From Symbiodinium natans (lineage: Eukaryota > Sar > Dinophyceae > Suessiales > Symbiodiniaceae), in NCBI GenBank assembly GCA_905221605.1, contig CAJNDS010002510.1, forward strand, positions 147,501-190,000: a stretch of DNA of 42,500 bases, given 5' to 3'. Every line of letters begins with the position of its first letter. Within the stretch, counting starts at the first letter, position 1. The notes under the pieces were generated by a model. That model saw nothing but the letters and a program-made list of their open reading frames with translations, was not told where the DNA came from and did no database searches. Positions 8,984 through 19,100 of this stretch are shown in pieces. The translations under genes were made by a program, and so were the position numbers.

Positions 8984-10909
8984 ATGGATTCACTCACAAG
9001 ACTTATCGATCAGGCGATGGCCAAGCACGGCTCCAAGGAGTGGGCGATCAAGGACCTGAACGAGCCGTCATACGTCAAGAAATCACCAGACGACCCAGGA
9101 TGTGATTTGTCCATGTCTGCCTTTGAGAAGTATGTGTGCCGCAATGACGTCGCCCGGTATTGCACCTTGATGTTCGACTTCCACTACGCAATCCCAGAAA
9201 TGGGTAACCTCAGTGCTCTATGTACTCAATTGGCCCGTCTCGAGTATGAAGGTCTTCCTCCCCATTTGCGGCCTCCAGCAGACCTACCGAACGGGTGTGT
9301 CTTGTCCTATATCATCGTTAACAACCAAGATGGCACCATGAACGTCCTTCGTGTCTTCAAGTTCGCTGAGAGAGTCGCAGTTCAAAAGGCACGAAATATC
9401 TGCGCAGGCCACTTTGCTATCCCGGCCAGCCGAAATGGGCCCTGGGCATGGTTGAAGGCAATCTACTCACTGCTGGATAGATTGCCGGGTCATCATGTGA
9501 AATGGTGGTCTCTGGAAGCAAAAGACAAGGACATGAAACGCTCCAGATCCGACGTATGGTGCCCTGATGAAGATGAACTCCGCACGGGTGTTGAATACAT
9601 CAACAGGGAGGCCCCGGACGATGATTCGAAAAACCAACAATACCTCTGGATCCTGACGAAGATCCAGGCGGATAGTGGCTCCCCGATTTCGGGGTGGCCA
9701 GAAACCAAGGTGATTCGAATGGCCCAAAACAAGTCGAGGGCCACAACGGGAGCAACGTCGATGACTTTCTTCCCTTTCACTCTGAAGAGCATGAAGCCTC
9801 TGATGAGTGAATTCCTATTCCCCATGCTTGCCCCATTGCTGACATCATTTGGCATCGTCACCATCGGCTGGCCTGGCGTCGGAAAGACCCCGTTCTTGAT
9901 CGCACTGAGTCTAGCTCTCGGACGATACCAAATCCAGCGAATGGGCTTGGAGAATGCGGTGGCAGCTTGGAGGCGAGCAAAATCAATGGACAACTTTCGC
10001 CATAAGACTGGCCAGGTGTATGAGGGTCTTATCCTGGACGACCCCTCCATGGATCGCATCGACGCCGCTGATCTCAAAAGCTGGCTTACAGCTGAGGAGG
10101 ATCAGAACTGCTCGAGTCGGTATACCGACGTGAAGCTTGTTCGAAATACCTTACGTGCTGTCTCATCCAATGACCTGGAGGAGGAGCAGGAGCCTCCGAG
10201 AGATCGCCGGCGTACTACCATCGAGCCCACAGAGTTCTTTACCCTCGTCAAGAAAATGTTCCAAGGCTACAAGGAGGCAGATGTGATGGCAATCCTTAAA
10301 AGGTGTGTCGTCATGGTGTTCGGGAAGCACTCCTTCTATCTTCGCCTGCCCAGTCAGGATCATGATGCAGTCGTACATCGCCTCCATGACGAGAACCTAC
10401 ACGAGGATCTCTTCATGGACAGGGACAAGGCCTTTTATGCAAAGTACAAGACCGGCGTACATGAGCTACCACCCACCCATGCAGAAGACATCGAGTGGGA
10501 GCAAGCCTTGATTGACCAGGATATGCGTGGCATGCACCTTGCGGGCCGCCCTGAGCTCTATATTCAGGAGATCAACGATACCATTGCTACAAAGAACCGG
10601 GAAGCGACTTTGGCAGCCACTGCAGTGCTTCTTCCCCCTTCTTTCTCCAGCGATGAGGAGAGTAGAGTGCCCGTACCAGACCCAGCGGCTTTACCCGTCG
10701 CATGCGTGAAGCCACCTCGGCGCCTTGGTACCTTCAACATCCCCGGTGCTAAGCGGCGTCTGACCGGGAAAACATCCTTGCCCCCTCCCATGGCGGAGTC
10801 AGATGCGGGTAACCATGGCACGGCTTCAGCCTCATCTACCGACATCAAGGAGCCGAACACGGAGGAGGACGATCCAGATGAAGAGGCGGCACGTGCTCTT
10901 CACGACTGA
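8984..10909 (+). CDS. P-loop ATPase with SF3-helicase-like motifs
   Basis: 641 residues. The ATPase core shows Walker A GWPGVGKT (residues 295-302), Walker B LILDDP (349-354) and a later SSND (394-397). The order and spacing fit motifs A, B and C of superfamily-3 helicases (parvovirus NS1, CRESS Rep, papilloma E1) and the related AAA+ ATPases. The ~280-residue N-terminal region is not recognised; I looked for an HUH nuclease motif and did not find one. After the core comes an acidic, Pro/Ser-rich tail (about residue 545 on). The start is the only early ATG in frame. The gene lies between the coiled-coil gene and the transposase gene, all on one strand, so an ATP-driven helper of transposition or replication is likely. 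An integrated ssDNA-virus Rep relative is the main alternative. The ATPase call is firm; the subfamily is tentative. Confidence 0.75.
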   Translation: MDSLTRLIDQAMAKHGSKEWAIKDLNEPSYVKKSPDDPGCDLSMSAFEKYVCRNDVARYCTLMFDFHYAIPEMGNLSALCTQLARLEYEGLPPHLRPPADLPNGCVLSYIIVNNQDGTMNVLRVFKFAERVAVQKARNICAGHFAIPASRNGPWAWLKAIYSLLDRLPGHHVKWWSLEAKDKDMKRSRSDVWCPDEDELRTGVEYINREAPDDDSKNQQYLWILTKIQADSGSPISGWPETKVIRMAQNKSRATTGATSMTFFPFTLKSMKPLMSEFLFPMLAPLLTSFGIVTIGWPGVGKTPFLIALSLALGRYQIQRMGLENAVAAWRRAKSMDNFRHKTGQVYEGLILDDPSMDRIDAADLKSWLTAEEDQNCSSRYTDVKLVRNTLRAVSSNDLEEEQEPPRDRRRTTIEPTEFFTLVKKMFQGYKEADVMAILKRCVVMVFGKHSFYLRLPSQDHDAVVHRLHDENLHEDLFMDRDKAFYAKYKTGVHELPPTHAEDIEWEQALIDQDMRGMHLAGRPELYIQEINDTIATKNREATLAATAVLLPPSFSSDEESRVPVPDPAALPVACVKPPRRLGTFNIPGAKRRLTGKTSLPPPMAESDAGNHGTASASSTDIKEPNTEEDDPDEEAARALHD

Positions 10910-11043
10910 GAACCAGAACAGTGAGTCAGGCCGGCGCAGGATATAAGACACATACCGAGGCAACGCACGCGAGCACAGCAGAACGATGAGGAAACTCAGT
11001 GTGTGCCTGCAGAATTCCATTTCTATATCCAGCGCTTGCACTA

Positions 11044-12474
11044 ATGCATGCGGTGTACATGAGGCGACCTGTTCATTTCGCAGCATATGAGAGTGTAAGT
11101 AGTGAGAGCGTCGTAGTTCCCGTCGCCATGAAACGTCCAGCCAGTGTAAGCTCCATGCGGCGCCCGTCCGCATCGTCCGGTTCCTCTCATTCTACGTCTT
11201 CCATGAAGGATGTCACGAATATCAAGGAGTACATCTACCCGGGGGACGACTGCCCCGTGTGTGGCATGAGGCTGTACACCAGAAAGGACAAAGCAGTTTG
11301 TGCGGTTCTTTTGGGAGGTGAGACCATAACCGATGTGAAAACATATCCCAAGGTCTGCAATCGCTGTAGAAACACCACGCGCTACAACCTCGTGACCGTC
11401 GGTAAGGAGACACTGAACTGCATGTCACTGGATGAAATGAAACAGTGTGGGGCACTGTTCATCACTTCCAAGACCGCCTTCAGCTTCTCGTACCTGGAGA
11501 TGACATACATTCGCCTCCTTCGTGGTAAGCTTGCACCTGGGCAGGAAAGCTCTATCCTACACATCTACCACTCTGAGGATACCAGGATGCCTACATCCCG
11601 ACGACTTCGTGAGTTCTTGCTGCACGCTCTAGAAGCCTACGCCGTTGCCAAACGTACTCCGTCGGTTGCGGTTCAGTTCAACATGAGCTATCCAGCGAGC
11701 GCAGTTACCAAGGTTGGAAAGGTCATCACGTTGCCATGCCCAGATGCAGTCAATGCTATTTCCTTTGATGGCCACTTTGGTATCCATCGCACATTGTCCA
11801 AGTGGGACGCCCCTCGTGACACCAAGCTCAAAGGCTATCCTCGGCAGAAGGTGTTGCGGGAAGATGAGCGGAGCTGCTCATGCAGAAGGAAGGACGCAAA
11901 ACGTCTTGTCCTACCTCAGCGGACGGCGGGGTGGCACTTTGCCGTTGATCCCGATTCGAGGCGCATCTTGGGGGCGGTGGAGCACATACAGAACGAGTGC
12001 AACAAGGATAAGGTTCGTCTCCTCAAGACTGTGATGCATATGCCGGGCATCCACGCGGATCTTCTGATCCATGATGACATCTGCCACTTCCAGCCCTTTG
12101 TCACGAAGCACCACGCTGAGGCATTCGCCGGGATTAAGTTTTGGGTGATTGATGCATTTCATTGTCCCAACCACACGTGTGATAAATGCGTCTGGTCCAC
12201 CGCGGAAAAGCGCCGGTGTAAGAGCGTTAGAACGAACGTCTCAGAGAGTGTGAACGCCTGGGTGAGAAGCCTCAATTTTTTCTTGAATAGCCTGAGACCA
12301 CTCTCGCACATCTTCTGGATGGAGGAGATGGGCACATTCTATAACTCCAACTTGCAGTCCGTGCCAGTACGGATTAATAAGAGGACGAATGTGCTGGGGC
12401 GTGCGAAGCGTGTCCTCAAGAAGCCGGCCGCTCGTAAGGTCTTGAAAAGACCGTCGATCTTGAAGAGATCGTAA
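11044..12474 (+). CDS. Probable DDE transposase, KDZ/CxC-like
   Basis: 476 residues from the first ATG. The frame is open to 10999, but only through a GTG. MKRPASVSSMRR at 11128 has a better start context (GTCGCC before ATG) and may be the true N-terminus. A CPVC pair (70, 73) and a CNRC pair (105, 108) form a likely zinc ribbon. Candidate catalytic acids are D242 in SFDGHFG, D344/D345 in IHDDICHF, and E401 in NVSESVNAW. Before the last one lies IDAFHCPNHTCDKC (369-382), matching the D-x-FH-x-x-NH-x-x-C signature of KDZ/CxC-type transposases. The C-terminus is basic (KKPAARKVLKRPS), like a DNA-binding tail. All candidate catalytic residues are present and there is no frameshift, so it may be active. 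The family call rests on motif memory, not a search. Confidence 0.75.
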   Translation: MHAVYMRRPVHFAAYESVSSESVVVPVAMKRPASVSSMRRPSASSGSSHSTSSMKDVTNIKEYIYPGDDCPVCGMRLYTRKDKAVCAVLLGGETITDVKTYPKVCNRCRNTTRYNLVTVGKETLNCMSLDEMKQCGALFITSKTAFSFSYLEMTYIRLLRGKLAPGQESSILHIYHSEDTRMPTSRRLREFLLHALEAYAVAKRTPSVAVQFNMSYPASAVTKVGKVITLPCPDAVNAISFDGHFGIHRTLSKWDAPRDTKLKGYPRQKVLREDERSCSCRRKDAKRLVLPQRTAGWHFAVDPDSRRILGAVEHIQNECNKDKVRLLKTVMHMPGIHADLLIHDDICHFQPFVTKHHAEAFAGIKFWVIDAFHCPNHTCDKCVWSTAEKRRCKSVRTNVSESVNAWVRSLNFFLNSLRPLSHIFWMEEMGTFYNSNLQSVPVRINKRTNVLGRAKRVLKKPAARKVLKRPSILKRS

Positions 12475-12568
12475 TCCAGTCTTCTCCCATCGTCGCACCA
12501 CCTTCTGCGTATCCTGTGATCGTAATCCAATCTTCTCCCATCGTCGCACCGCCTTGTGCGTATCCAGT
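12467..12568 (+). repeat. 51-bp tandem duplication at the transposase stop
   Basis: Two copies, 12467-12517 and 12518-12568, each beginning GATCGTAATCCA and differing at few positions. The first copy contains the transposase stop codon, so the second is in the 3' untranslated part. Likely a replication-slippage duplication. Confidence 0.85.
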
Positions 12569-12884
12569 AAGGAGTAGTCTGTAAGCTGTCGTCAGGTAGC
12601 GTCACTGTAGCGTCGATGATCGGAGTAATGGGGACATCCCGAGGATATAGATTTCCTCACTGTGAGTAGCTGGGGCAAAGCAAAATGAAAAAGACCTGTG
12701 CTCCTGAGGGTGGGTCGGCTGAGCTTACACGTATATATATATATATAGTGTGACGTCCTTCCTGTTAGTCTTTTTATGCTTATGCATCCAAGGTACCTCG
12801 GCTGCAACTGGTTGTGACTTGGCATCTGGGTGATACACACGCACAAAAAAAACATGTAAAACAATAGCCACAACTCTACAACAG
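12569..12884 (+). other. 3' untranslated and right subterminal region of the element
   Basis: About 315 bp without a credible gene. It holds a TA microsatellite at 12733-12748 and the right copy of the subterminal repeat at 12790-12842. Minus-strand frames here continue into the neighbouring LTR and are not supported. Confidence 0.6.
12790..12842 (+). repeat. Subterminal direct repeat, right copy
   Basis: AAGGTACCTCGGCTGCAACT ... GACTTGGCATCTGGG. It is the partner of 7672-7725, in the same orientation, about 60 bp inside the right TIR. Confidence 0.5.
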
Positions 12885-12903
12885 ACAAGCGTCCACAGCG
12901 TCC
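12885..12903 (-). repeat. Right terminal inverted repeat
   Basis: ACAAGCGTCCACAGCGTCC, the exact reverse complement of 7134-7152. It is followed by CCCTCCC and then telomeric CCCTAAA. Only 17 bp separate it from the copia LTR. Confidence 0.85.
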
Positions 12904-12915
12904 CCCTCCCAAACC

Positions 12916-12920
12916 CTAAA
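12916..12920. repeat. Target-site duplication CTAAA, left
   Basis: CTAAA directly before the LTR, repeated at 21687-21691. Five bases is the usual copia duplication. Both copies lie in telomeric repeats; removing the element leaves a continuous CCCTAAA register, which supports the reading. Confidence 0.8.
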
Positions 12921-13148
12921 TGTGAGACTACAGGGGAAGTTAAGGGAAAAGCCCTCCCACGTCCGGCCTCGGATGGGAGGCGTGGCGCCCTTTTCTCTTC
13001 CATTCGGACCAAATGCCTTCGGTCTTCTTCGGCCTGACGAGAAAACTGATTGGGCTACTGGGTTCGGGGTGACCAGTGTGAGTTGCAACAGACTTCGAAA
13101 GGAAAGATGCCATTAATCATACAAGTACCAACACCTTCAAGTCTCACA
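12921..13148 (-). repeat. 3' LTR of the copia element
   Basis: 228 bp starting TGTGAGACT and ending AGTCTCACA, a perfect 9-bp terminal inverted repeat with the standard TG...CA ends. It differs from 21459-21686 at two positions (near 12960 and 13047). The pol reading frame runs into this LTR and stops at 13055, so the last ~31 codons are LTR-encoded. Confidence 0.95.
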
Positions 13149-16100
13149 CTGGTTCTGTGTCTGATCTTCCTGTTGCCGATCAGAGCCCCCCCTCGCCCAT
13201 GCGCCAAAGGCAAGACGAGTGGTTGTTGCATGCCTTCCCACCATTCGGCGGGACTCTGCGGCTTCGTGAGGATATCTCCCTTCTGGGTACTCCCGGGGAT
13301 CCACCCTATCGGCAAATCTTCGCTCCACATCTCGGATCTCAGGGCCTGCCTAAGGGCAGCTAGATCTACAGCCAACCTCTTGTCGGTTGGGACACGAGGT
13401 ACCCCTTGCTTGTTCAAGTGATCATACAGGGACCTACAATCGCTCAGGCAGAGGATCGGGGTGATGGCGTTCTCGACGGTGACCAACTCGCCAGAGATGA
13501 GCGATTCCCACATCGAGCGAATGTACTGGCCCGTCTCAAGCCCCTCTGCACAGGCCTGTGTTTCGGCCCCAAACGTACTGCGGCACACCCTCTGACCTGC
13601 CCTTGACTTCCAGTCGGCTATGCTGAAGTTCCCGGGGTTGCCGTTGAGGGACCCCTTGTCGACGAAGGTGACCAGGACTCCGATCTGAGAGGCTACCCGA
13701 GAGTTGCCTTTCTTAGCCTTACGCCCCTCTTCTTTGTTCTTGTAGGGCCCCTCATCCTGAAGCCCGGCAAGATTGTCCTCGGCGGTGAGCACGTAGTAGT
13801 CCTCCTGGGGGTCGGGCTCCGGAACGTTCGCCCAAGCAGCATCGTGAAAGACCACGAACATCATCCTGTCTCTCTGAATGGGCTTGAAGATGAGCCCGTG
13901 CTGCTTGAACTGCTGAGCCTTTGCTGCGATAGCATTGGTGAACCGGAGGTCTCCAATCGTCGGGGATTTCTGCAATTGTTGCGCCATGCTGACTGAGCAT
14001 GTCAAGTCCGGGCGACTCTGGGCAGAGAGCCAGGAGAGGGCTCCAATCAGCGATCTGTTGTCCGATTGGAGCTCCTTATCGGCCTCGTCTTCGTCCTTCG
14101 CCTTGATGGGGATATCCAGATTGAAGAGTCTGGTGGCAGCATACTTTTCCTGTGAGACCATCACCTTGTCGGAGTGCACGATGATGAGGGCCCCCAAGAA
14201 TTCGAAGGCGTCTTCTTCCCAGCTGTCTATGGGAAACGCTGCCGATAGAGCTTCTTCGATCTTCTTCTTCAGGGATCTCGGTGCGACTACCAGTAGATCG
14301 TCGACATGGCAACCAACGTATGCAGCGGGAGGGCCAGTAAAGTGTCCGTTTTTCCATTCCCTCAGCACAAAGATGCAAGGATCGAGAGCGCATTGGTCGA
14401 AGCGCAACTCCCTGCCGGCTTCGTCGACGATGGAGCACCCCTTGAACCCTTCCTGTAGGTCTCCCCACCACTCGTGAGGACTAGTGGCGAGGCCAAACAC
14501 ATTCTTCTTGATCTTCACCAGCTGTCCCGGCAGCATTCCGGGGAACCCTGTCTTCGGCTGGTGCATGTAGAGCTCCCTTGTGAGATAGCTGCCGGTGAGG
14601 AAGGCACACTTGATGTCACCTGCAGAAAGCGACCACGGATCGCTGTCTCCAAGTCCACAGGCTGCCAATTGAAGTAAGCAAGCCAGGCCACATCGCGACA
14701 GGGTAGGGGCGTCGGTAGACAAGAACTCGGATCCAAGGTCTGGGTCTGTGTGGCCGGCTATAACTAGCCTCGACTTGCACTTCCAGGGAATGTCTCCGCC
14801 CCCTTCCCTTCGCTTGGAGTAGTTCTTGTCCTTGTAGGCCCATCGGCACCGAAGGATTCTTTCCGCCGGCACTTGCTGCCTGGCTCGCTCACTTTCTGAT
14901 GTCGTCAGCGGTTGTAGTGCATCATAGCTCAAGTGCTCCTCCCACTGGACTCTTTCTGCGTGAAGGAACTTGTCGTGTACCTCTTGTGGGATTTCGTTCC
15001 ACTTGAGCTCCTTCTCCTTTCGCTTCTCAACGCCCCTTCGAGTGAGGTCGCTTCTCAACATCATGGCTTCGTGCTCCGCGGTCTCGAGCTCGGCAACTGC
15101 GGTCTTTCGCTTGAGCCTCCTACTTGGCAAGGGCGACGGTTGTTCTTCCAAACCAGGTTCGAGAACAGGGCCTTCGTCGTCGGGGTCTGCCATTTCGAGG
15201 TCGTCGGGCACGTAGTCGGATATGAGGTCATCATCATCCTCAAAGGCCTCATCTCCATCTGGGTCGTACTCGAGGAGCTTCTCGACTTCCTGCTGTGTGC
15301 CCTTCATGGCCAAGAAGGCACCTACCTCCTCGGGAGTGGACCCCCTGATGTGCTCGGGCGAAGTCAATCTGCACCTCCCATTGTTGGAGATCCAGTAATT
15401 GTTGCCCTCTTTGCCAACAACCACTGCTGGCCCAGTCCATTGTCCTCGACGACGATTCTTGGGTTTGTGCCAGAAGTGAACACTCTCTCCGATCTCGATG
15501 GGGCGGGGCGTCGTGCGAGTTCTTTGCAAGAGAGCCTTCCTGAGCCTGCTGTCCACTTGGCTTTGATGGAAAGCCACTCGAGCTGCCGCCCGCATAGCGG
15601 ACTGCCTCTGGAACCTCGAATCCTCGCTAACATCCCAGGTGACGAAGTTGCCGCCGTCGGGGTCTTGCAAGTCTTCGGGTAGTCGAGGAGCTCGTCCGAA
15701 CACCCATTGCGATGGACTATGTCCACATCGACGCCGGAGGTCGTTCTTTGCTCCATTGACGATGGGGACTGCTATGTCGACTTCTTCCTCGCCGATGCTA
15801 AGCTGGTACACGAGCTTCTCCCAGATATTCTTCCACCAGGCCTGTTGTCGTTCCACCATGCCAGCTTGCCAATGACTCTGCGCGGCGATGCTCCTCATGC
15901 CAATGTTGTGCCACTCACAAAGCCGGCCGATCGCCCCTTGGACCCCCCCGTCTAGGTCGGCAACGACCACCTTAGGAGGACCATAGGGCAGTATCCACAG
16001 CTCGTTGAACTTGCCCTCGATGTCGTCGGAAGACTGGCCATCGACACGGACGACCTGATGAAGGGTGGTTCCGTAATCGACGACGGACAGAAAGGTGTGC

Positions 16101-19100
16101 TTCTTGTCGTCGATGTCATGAGCATAGAAAATGTCTACCCCAACCGTGTCGTTCCAGTCGCACAGCTGCGGGACCACACTCGGGCGAGCAATTCGCGGGG
16201 CGACATTGGCGTCGCAGACCTGGCATCTGAGGGACCTAGCCCCTTTGAGAATCTCGTTGTCGCAACCCGCTAGGCGAAGGTGTCGGATGAGATCAGCTTG
16301 ACGAGGATGACCCAAATTCTGGTGCAATCTCCTAAGGGCCGATGCCACTCTCGGCGGGGTGCCTTCCCCGAAGACGATGCCGCTTCCATCCATGACGACC
16401 TCGTCTCTTCCTTGCCGGTGCTGCTGTACTTGCTCAACTGCACATACATGATGCACTCTGTTTTGTCCACGCACAGGTAGTCGATCTGGTCGAGACTTGT
16501 ACATCACCACCTGCTTCGCCAAGTCCGATTGGGTTACATACTGGGTGTGGTTCTCAAGAATCCCCTGGAACTTCTCGTCCAGGAACAGAGAGTCGGACGT
16601 TTCGCCTTCGACGACGACTGCCCCGCCTTCATGAAGTTGTTGCTCGATCAACTCGAGGAGTGCCTCATTGCAGCTGTCTGGCTTCCCACCCAATGCGACC
16701 TTGAGCTCCTTCGGAGAAGCCCCGTGGATGATGTGATGCGCGGTGCCCTTCCCTTCTGGTGAAGCGAACGTCTCCCAATCCATAGGTTCGAATACATCCT
16801 TGCCAAGGGCAACCGCCTCTTCGGTGGCCTCGGTGCTTCCGATCTCAAAGATCACAATGGGGGCCGCCTCTACCTCGGGCAATGTGTAGGTGGCCATGTA
16901 GGAGGTAGCTGCCGAGATGAGGGTCGCAATCATGACACTGATCTTCGCCGCATTGTTGAAGATTGTTCGCCGGGTCACCTTTCCGGGCTTCTTGCTCTTC
17001 TCATCATCGATAACGAGGTCGGTCTTGTGGGTTGAGTTCACTCGCCCGGGAAGGGGAAAACCACACCCCTTGAGGAACGACCGGAGTTCTCGGCCGATCT
17101 TGACAAAGTTCCTGGTGGTGTGGAAGACTAGCGACCATCTCGTTCCAGTCCACGGCTCAACTGCATGCTTGAGGAAGGGGTCCAGCTCGTAGAAGTTCTC
17201 CTTGGTGTCGACGATCCGCCCGGGGAGCCATCGTCCGTTAGGTAGTCGTCGCCATTTGACCGTCCCATGCTCAATGTCCTCCTCTTTGACCTTTCGGTCT
17301 TCCACCCACAAGCCCCCTCCAGCGTCTTGTCCCAACGACACGACATAGCTGCTGGTGTCGCGCAGGTTGTTGTAGTCGTGATGCACCTCGGCTCCGGCGT
17401 CGTGAGTAAGGGTCACCGAGGTCCACTTGGCTTTCGGCCCGAGGTGGTGTCTGCCAAAGGCATTCACATACTTCACGACGCTGCTGTAATTCTTCGTGTT
17501 GTTGGTCACTCCGAACACTCCACCATGACTGAACAGCCCAAAGGTGTGGTACTTCATGGGAACACCTTCATGCCCATGCAGGCCGGGCCTGCCATTGTTC
17601 TTCTCGGATATCCCGATGCCTCGGAGGAGCTGCTCGAGTTTCACGAAGGAGAAGTCGCCCTCCGCGAGGGCTCCCTCAAAGGCATCTGCTTCGTGGGCAT
17701 TGGCGGCCTGGCAGGCATAGTTTATGGACTGTTTCTCCAACCCTCTGCGAAGGTCCTCTTGGGAGATGAAGTGTCCGCTGTGGGTAGTCGGATCATCGCG
17801 GCCGCAACAGCCGCCCTTCTGCACGGAGGTCTTACTTCCAAAATGGCTGCCCTCGTGCTCATAGATCTCTTCACCGGCTCCCTTTTCCTTGGGTACATGA
17901 CCTCGAGGAAGATCTTCATGATGAAGAAGGTCATGTCGGGGATCACTTTCAGCCTGCAATCGTAGCGCTCCGTGGTCATGAAGAGGTGCATCGATGGAAG
18001 CCCTTTCGAGCGAGGCCGGTCTCGAAGTGTTTTCATTCCTCAGTATCCCCCTTTGTGCCCCTTGCCCCCTGTCTTTGCCTTCTCCTTGAGGATTGCCAGC
18101 TTGGTCTCGAGGGCCTGGATCTCTTCGAGCGCTTGGGGATCGGACTCTGCTTCCATCTTCTCGCCGTCGTTCTGCTCCTTGGTTCTTTTCTGCGACCGAG
18201 CCATCACTGGATGCGGCATATCCGACCCGGATGTCCTGTCGTGGATCACCCCCCAACTCGAGGACGTTCCGCTGTCCGAGGCCATGTCGGACGGGAAAGG
18301 CACGATGGCATTCTCCTCGAATGTTCCGGTCCCGGAGTACCGCTTCTTCTGGTTCTCCTCCCACCATCGTGCATAGCGGACGAGTTCCGGATGTGCATTG
18401 GAGCTCATCTTGATCTCCTTTAGCGCCCAACTCCCGTAGCTGTCCGGGATCTCCCCAAACTCGTAGCCCCGGAACTTCCCGATCTGCATGAGCTCCGTCG
18501 CTGGGGTGTTGAGGGACTCGCGCACCAGTCTTAGGAGGGCTCCCTTCGTCACATTGCTGGGGTACTGCACGTTCAGGGAGTCGGCCTTCTGCTTGAGTTC
18601 GGGCAGGTTGAGCTTGGCGATGGACTTCATGATGTAGCCCGGCTCCGACTCGGCTTTGTTCATCCTGTCCTCCATGATCACCGCTTTGATCTCCGGGCAA
18701 CTCCATCCGTGATGCACCACCAGTCCCAGTCGATTGCACTCGGCAAGAAGTTGGGTCTTCGACATCTTGTTGATCGCCGGCGGCCGACTCGTAGGGGGGC
18801 ATGGAGCGCTCATCACGATGCGGATCAGAGGCAGGAGGGCGTGGCATGCTATGCTTGGCAAAAGTACTTCGGCCAACCCAGAGCAGCGGGAAAGAAGCTT
18901 CCGACGCGTCATCCTTCCACCTATCGGCTGCGACTTCAAGTGGCTTTCCGGACTTACAACAGAAGCCCTCCGTGATTCGCATGTCTGTGATGGAACGTAT
19001 CAACATGTCCTTTTGGAGTGTCGACTGGGTCTTCCATGTTGAGGGGTTGCAAAGAGCTCTTCTTGGGGTGACATGGATCCTGTGCCAAGCAAACTCCCCT

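Larger units (their letters stand above)
7134..12903 (+). mobile_element. Three-gene DNA transposon-like element with short TIRs
   Basis: A 5.77-kb block without telomere repeats, flanked on both sides by CCCTAAA sequence. It starts with GGACGCTGTGGACGCTTGT and ends with its exact 19-bp reverse complement. Inside are a palindrome array at the left end, then three plus-strand ORFs (7972-8778, 8984-10909, 11044-12474) for a coiled-coil protein, a P-loop ATPase and a probable DDE transposase. No intron is needed for any ORF. A clean target duplication is not visible, because both flanks are telomeric and the outermost bases next to the TIR differ by an indel. The limits are therefore set by the inverted repeat and could be a few bases wider. 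I know of no described eukaryotic element with exactly this gene set, but I could not search for one. Confidence 0.7.

Noticed and set aside
8984-10909. HUH nuclease domain in the ATPase protein
   Set aside because: No hydrophobic H-x-H motif followed by a suitably spaced catalytic Tyr could be found.
12922-13116. Repeated 64-91 codon plus-strand frames in both LTRs
   Set aside because: Antisense to the LTR, identical in both copies by duplication, with no domain.
17722-18939. Alternative-phase frames as separate overlapping genes made by programmed recoding
   Set aside because: Two opposite one-base changes at homopolymer-like sites explain them more simply, and the main frame in the same interval looks unnatural.
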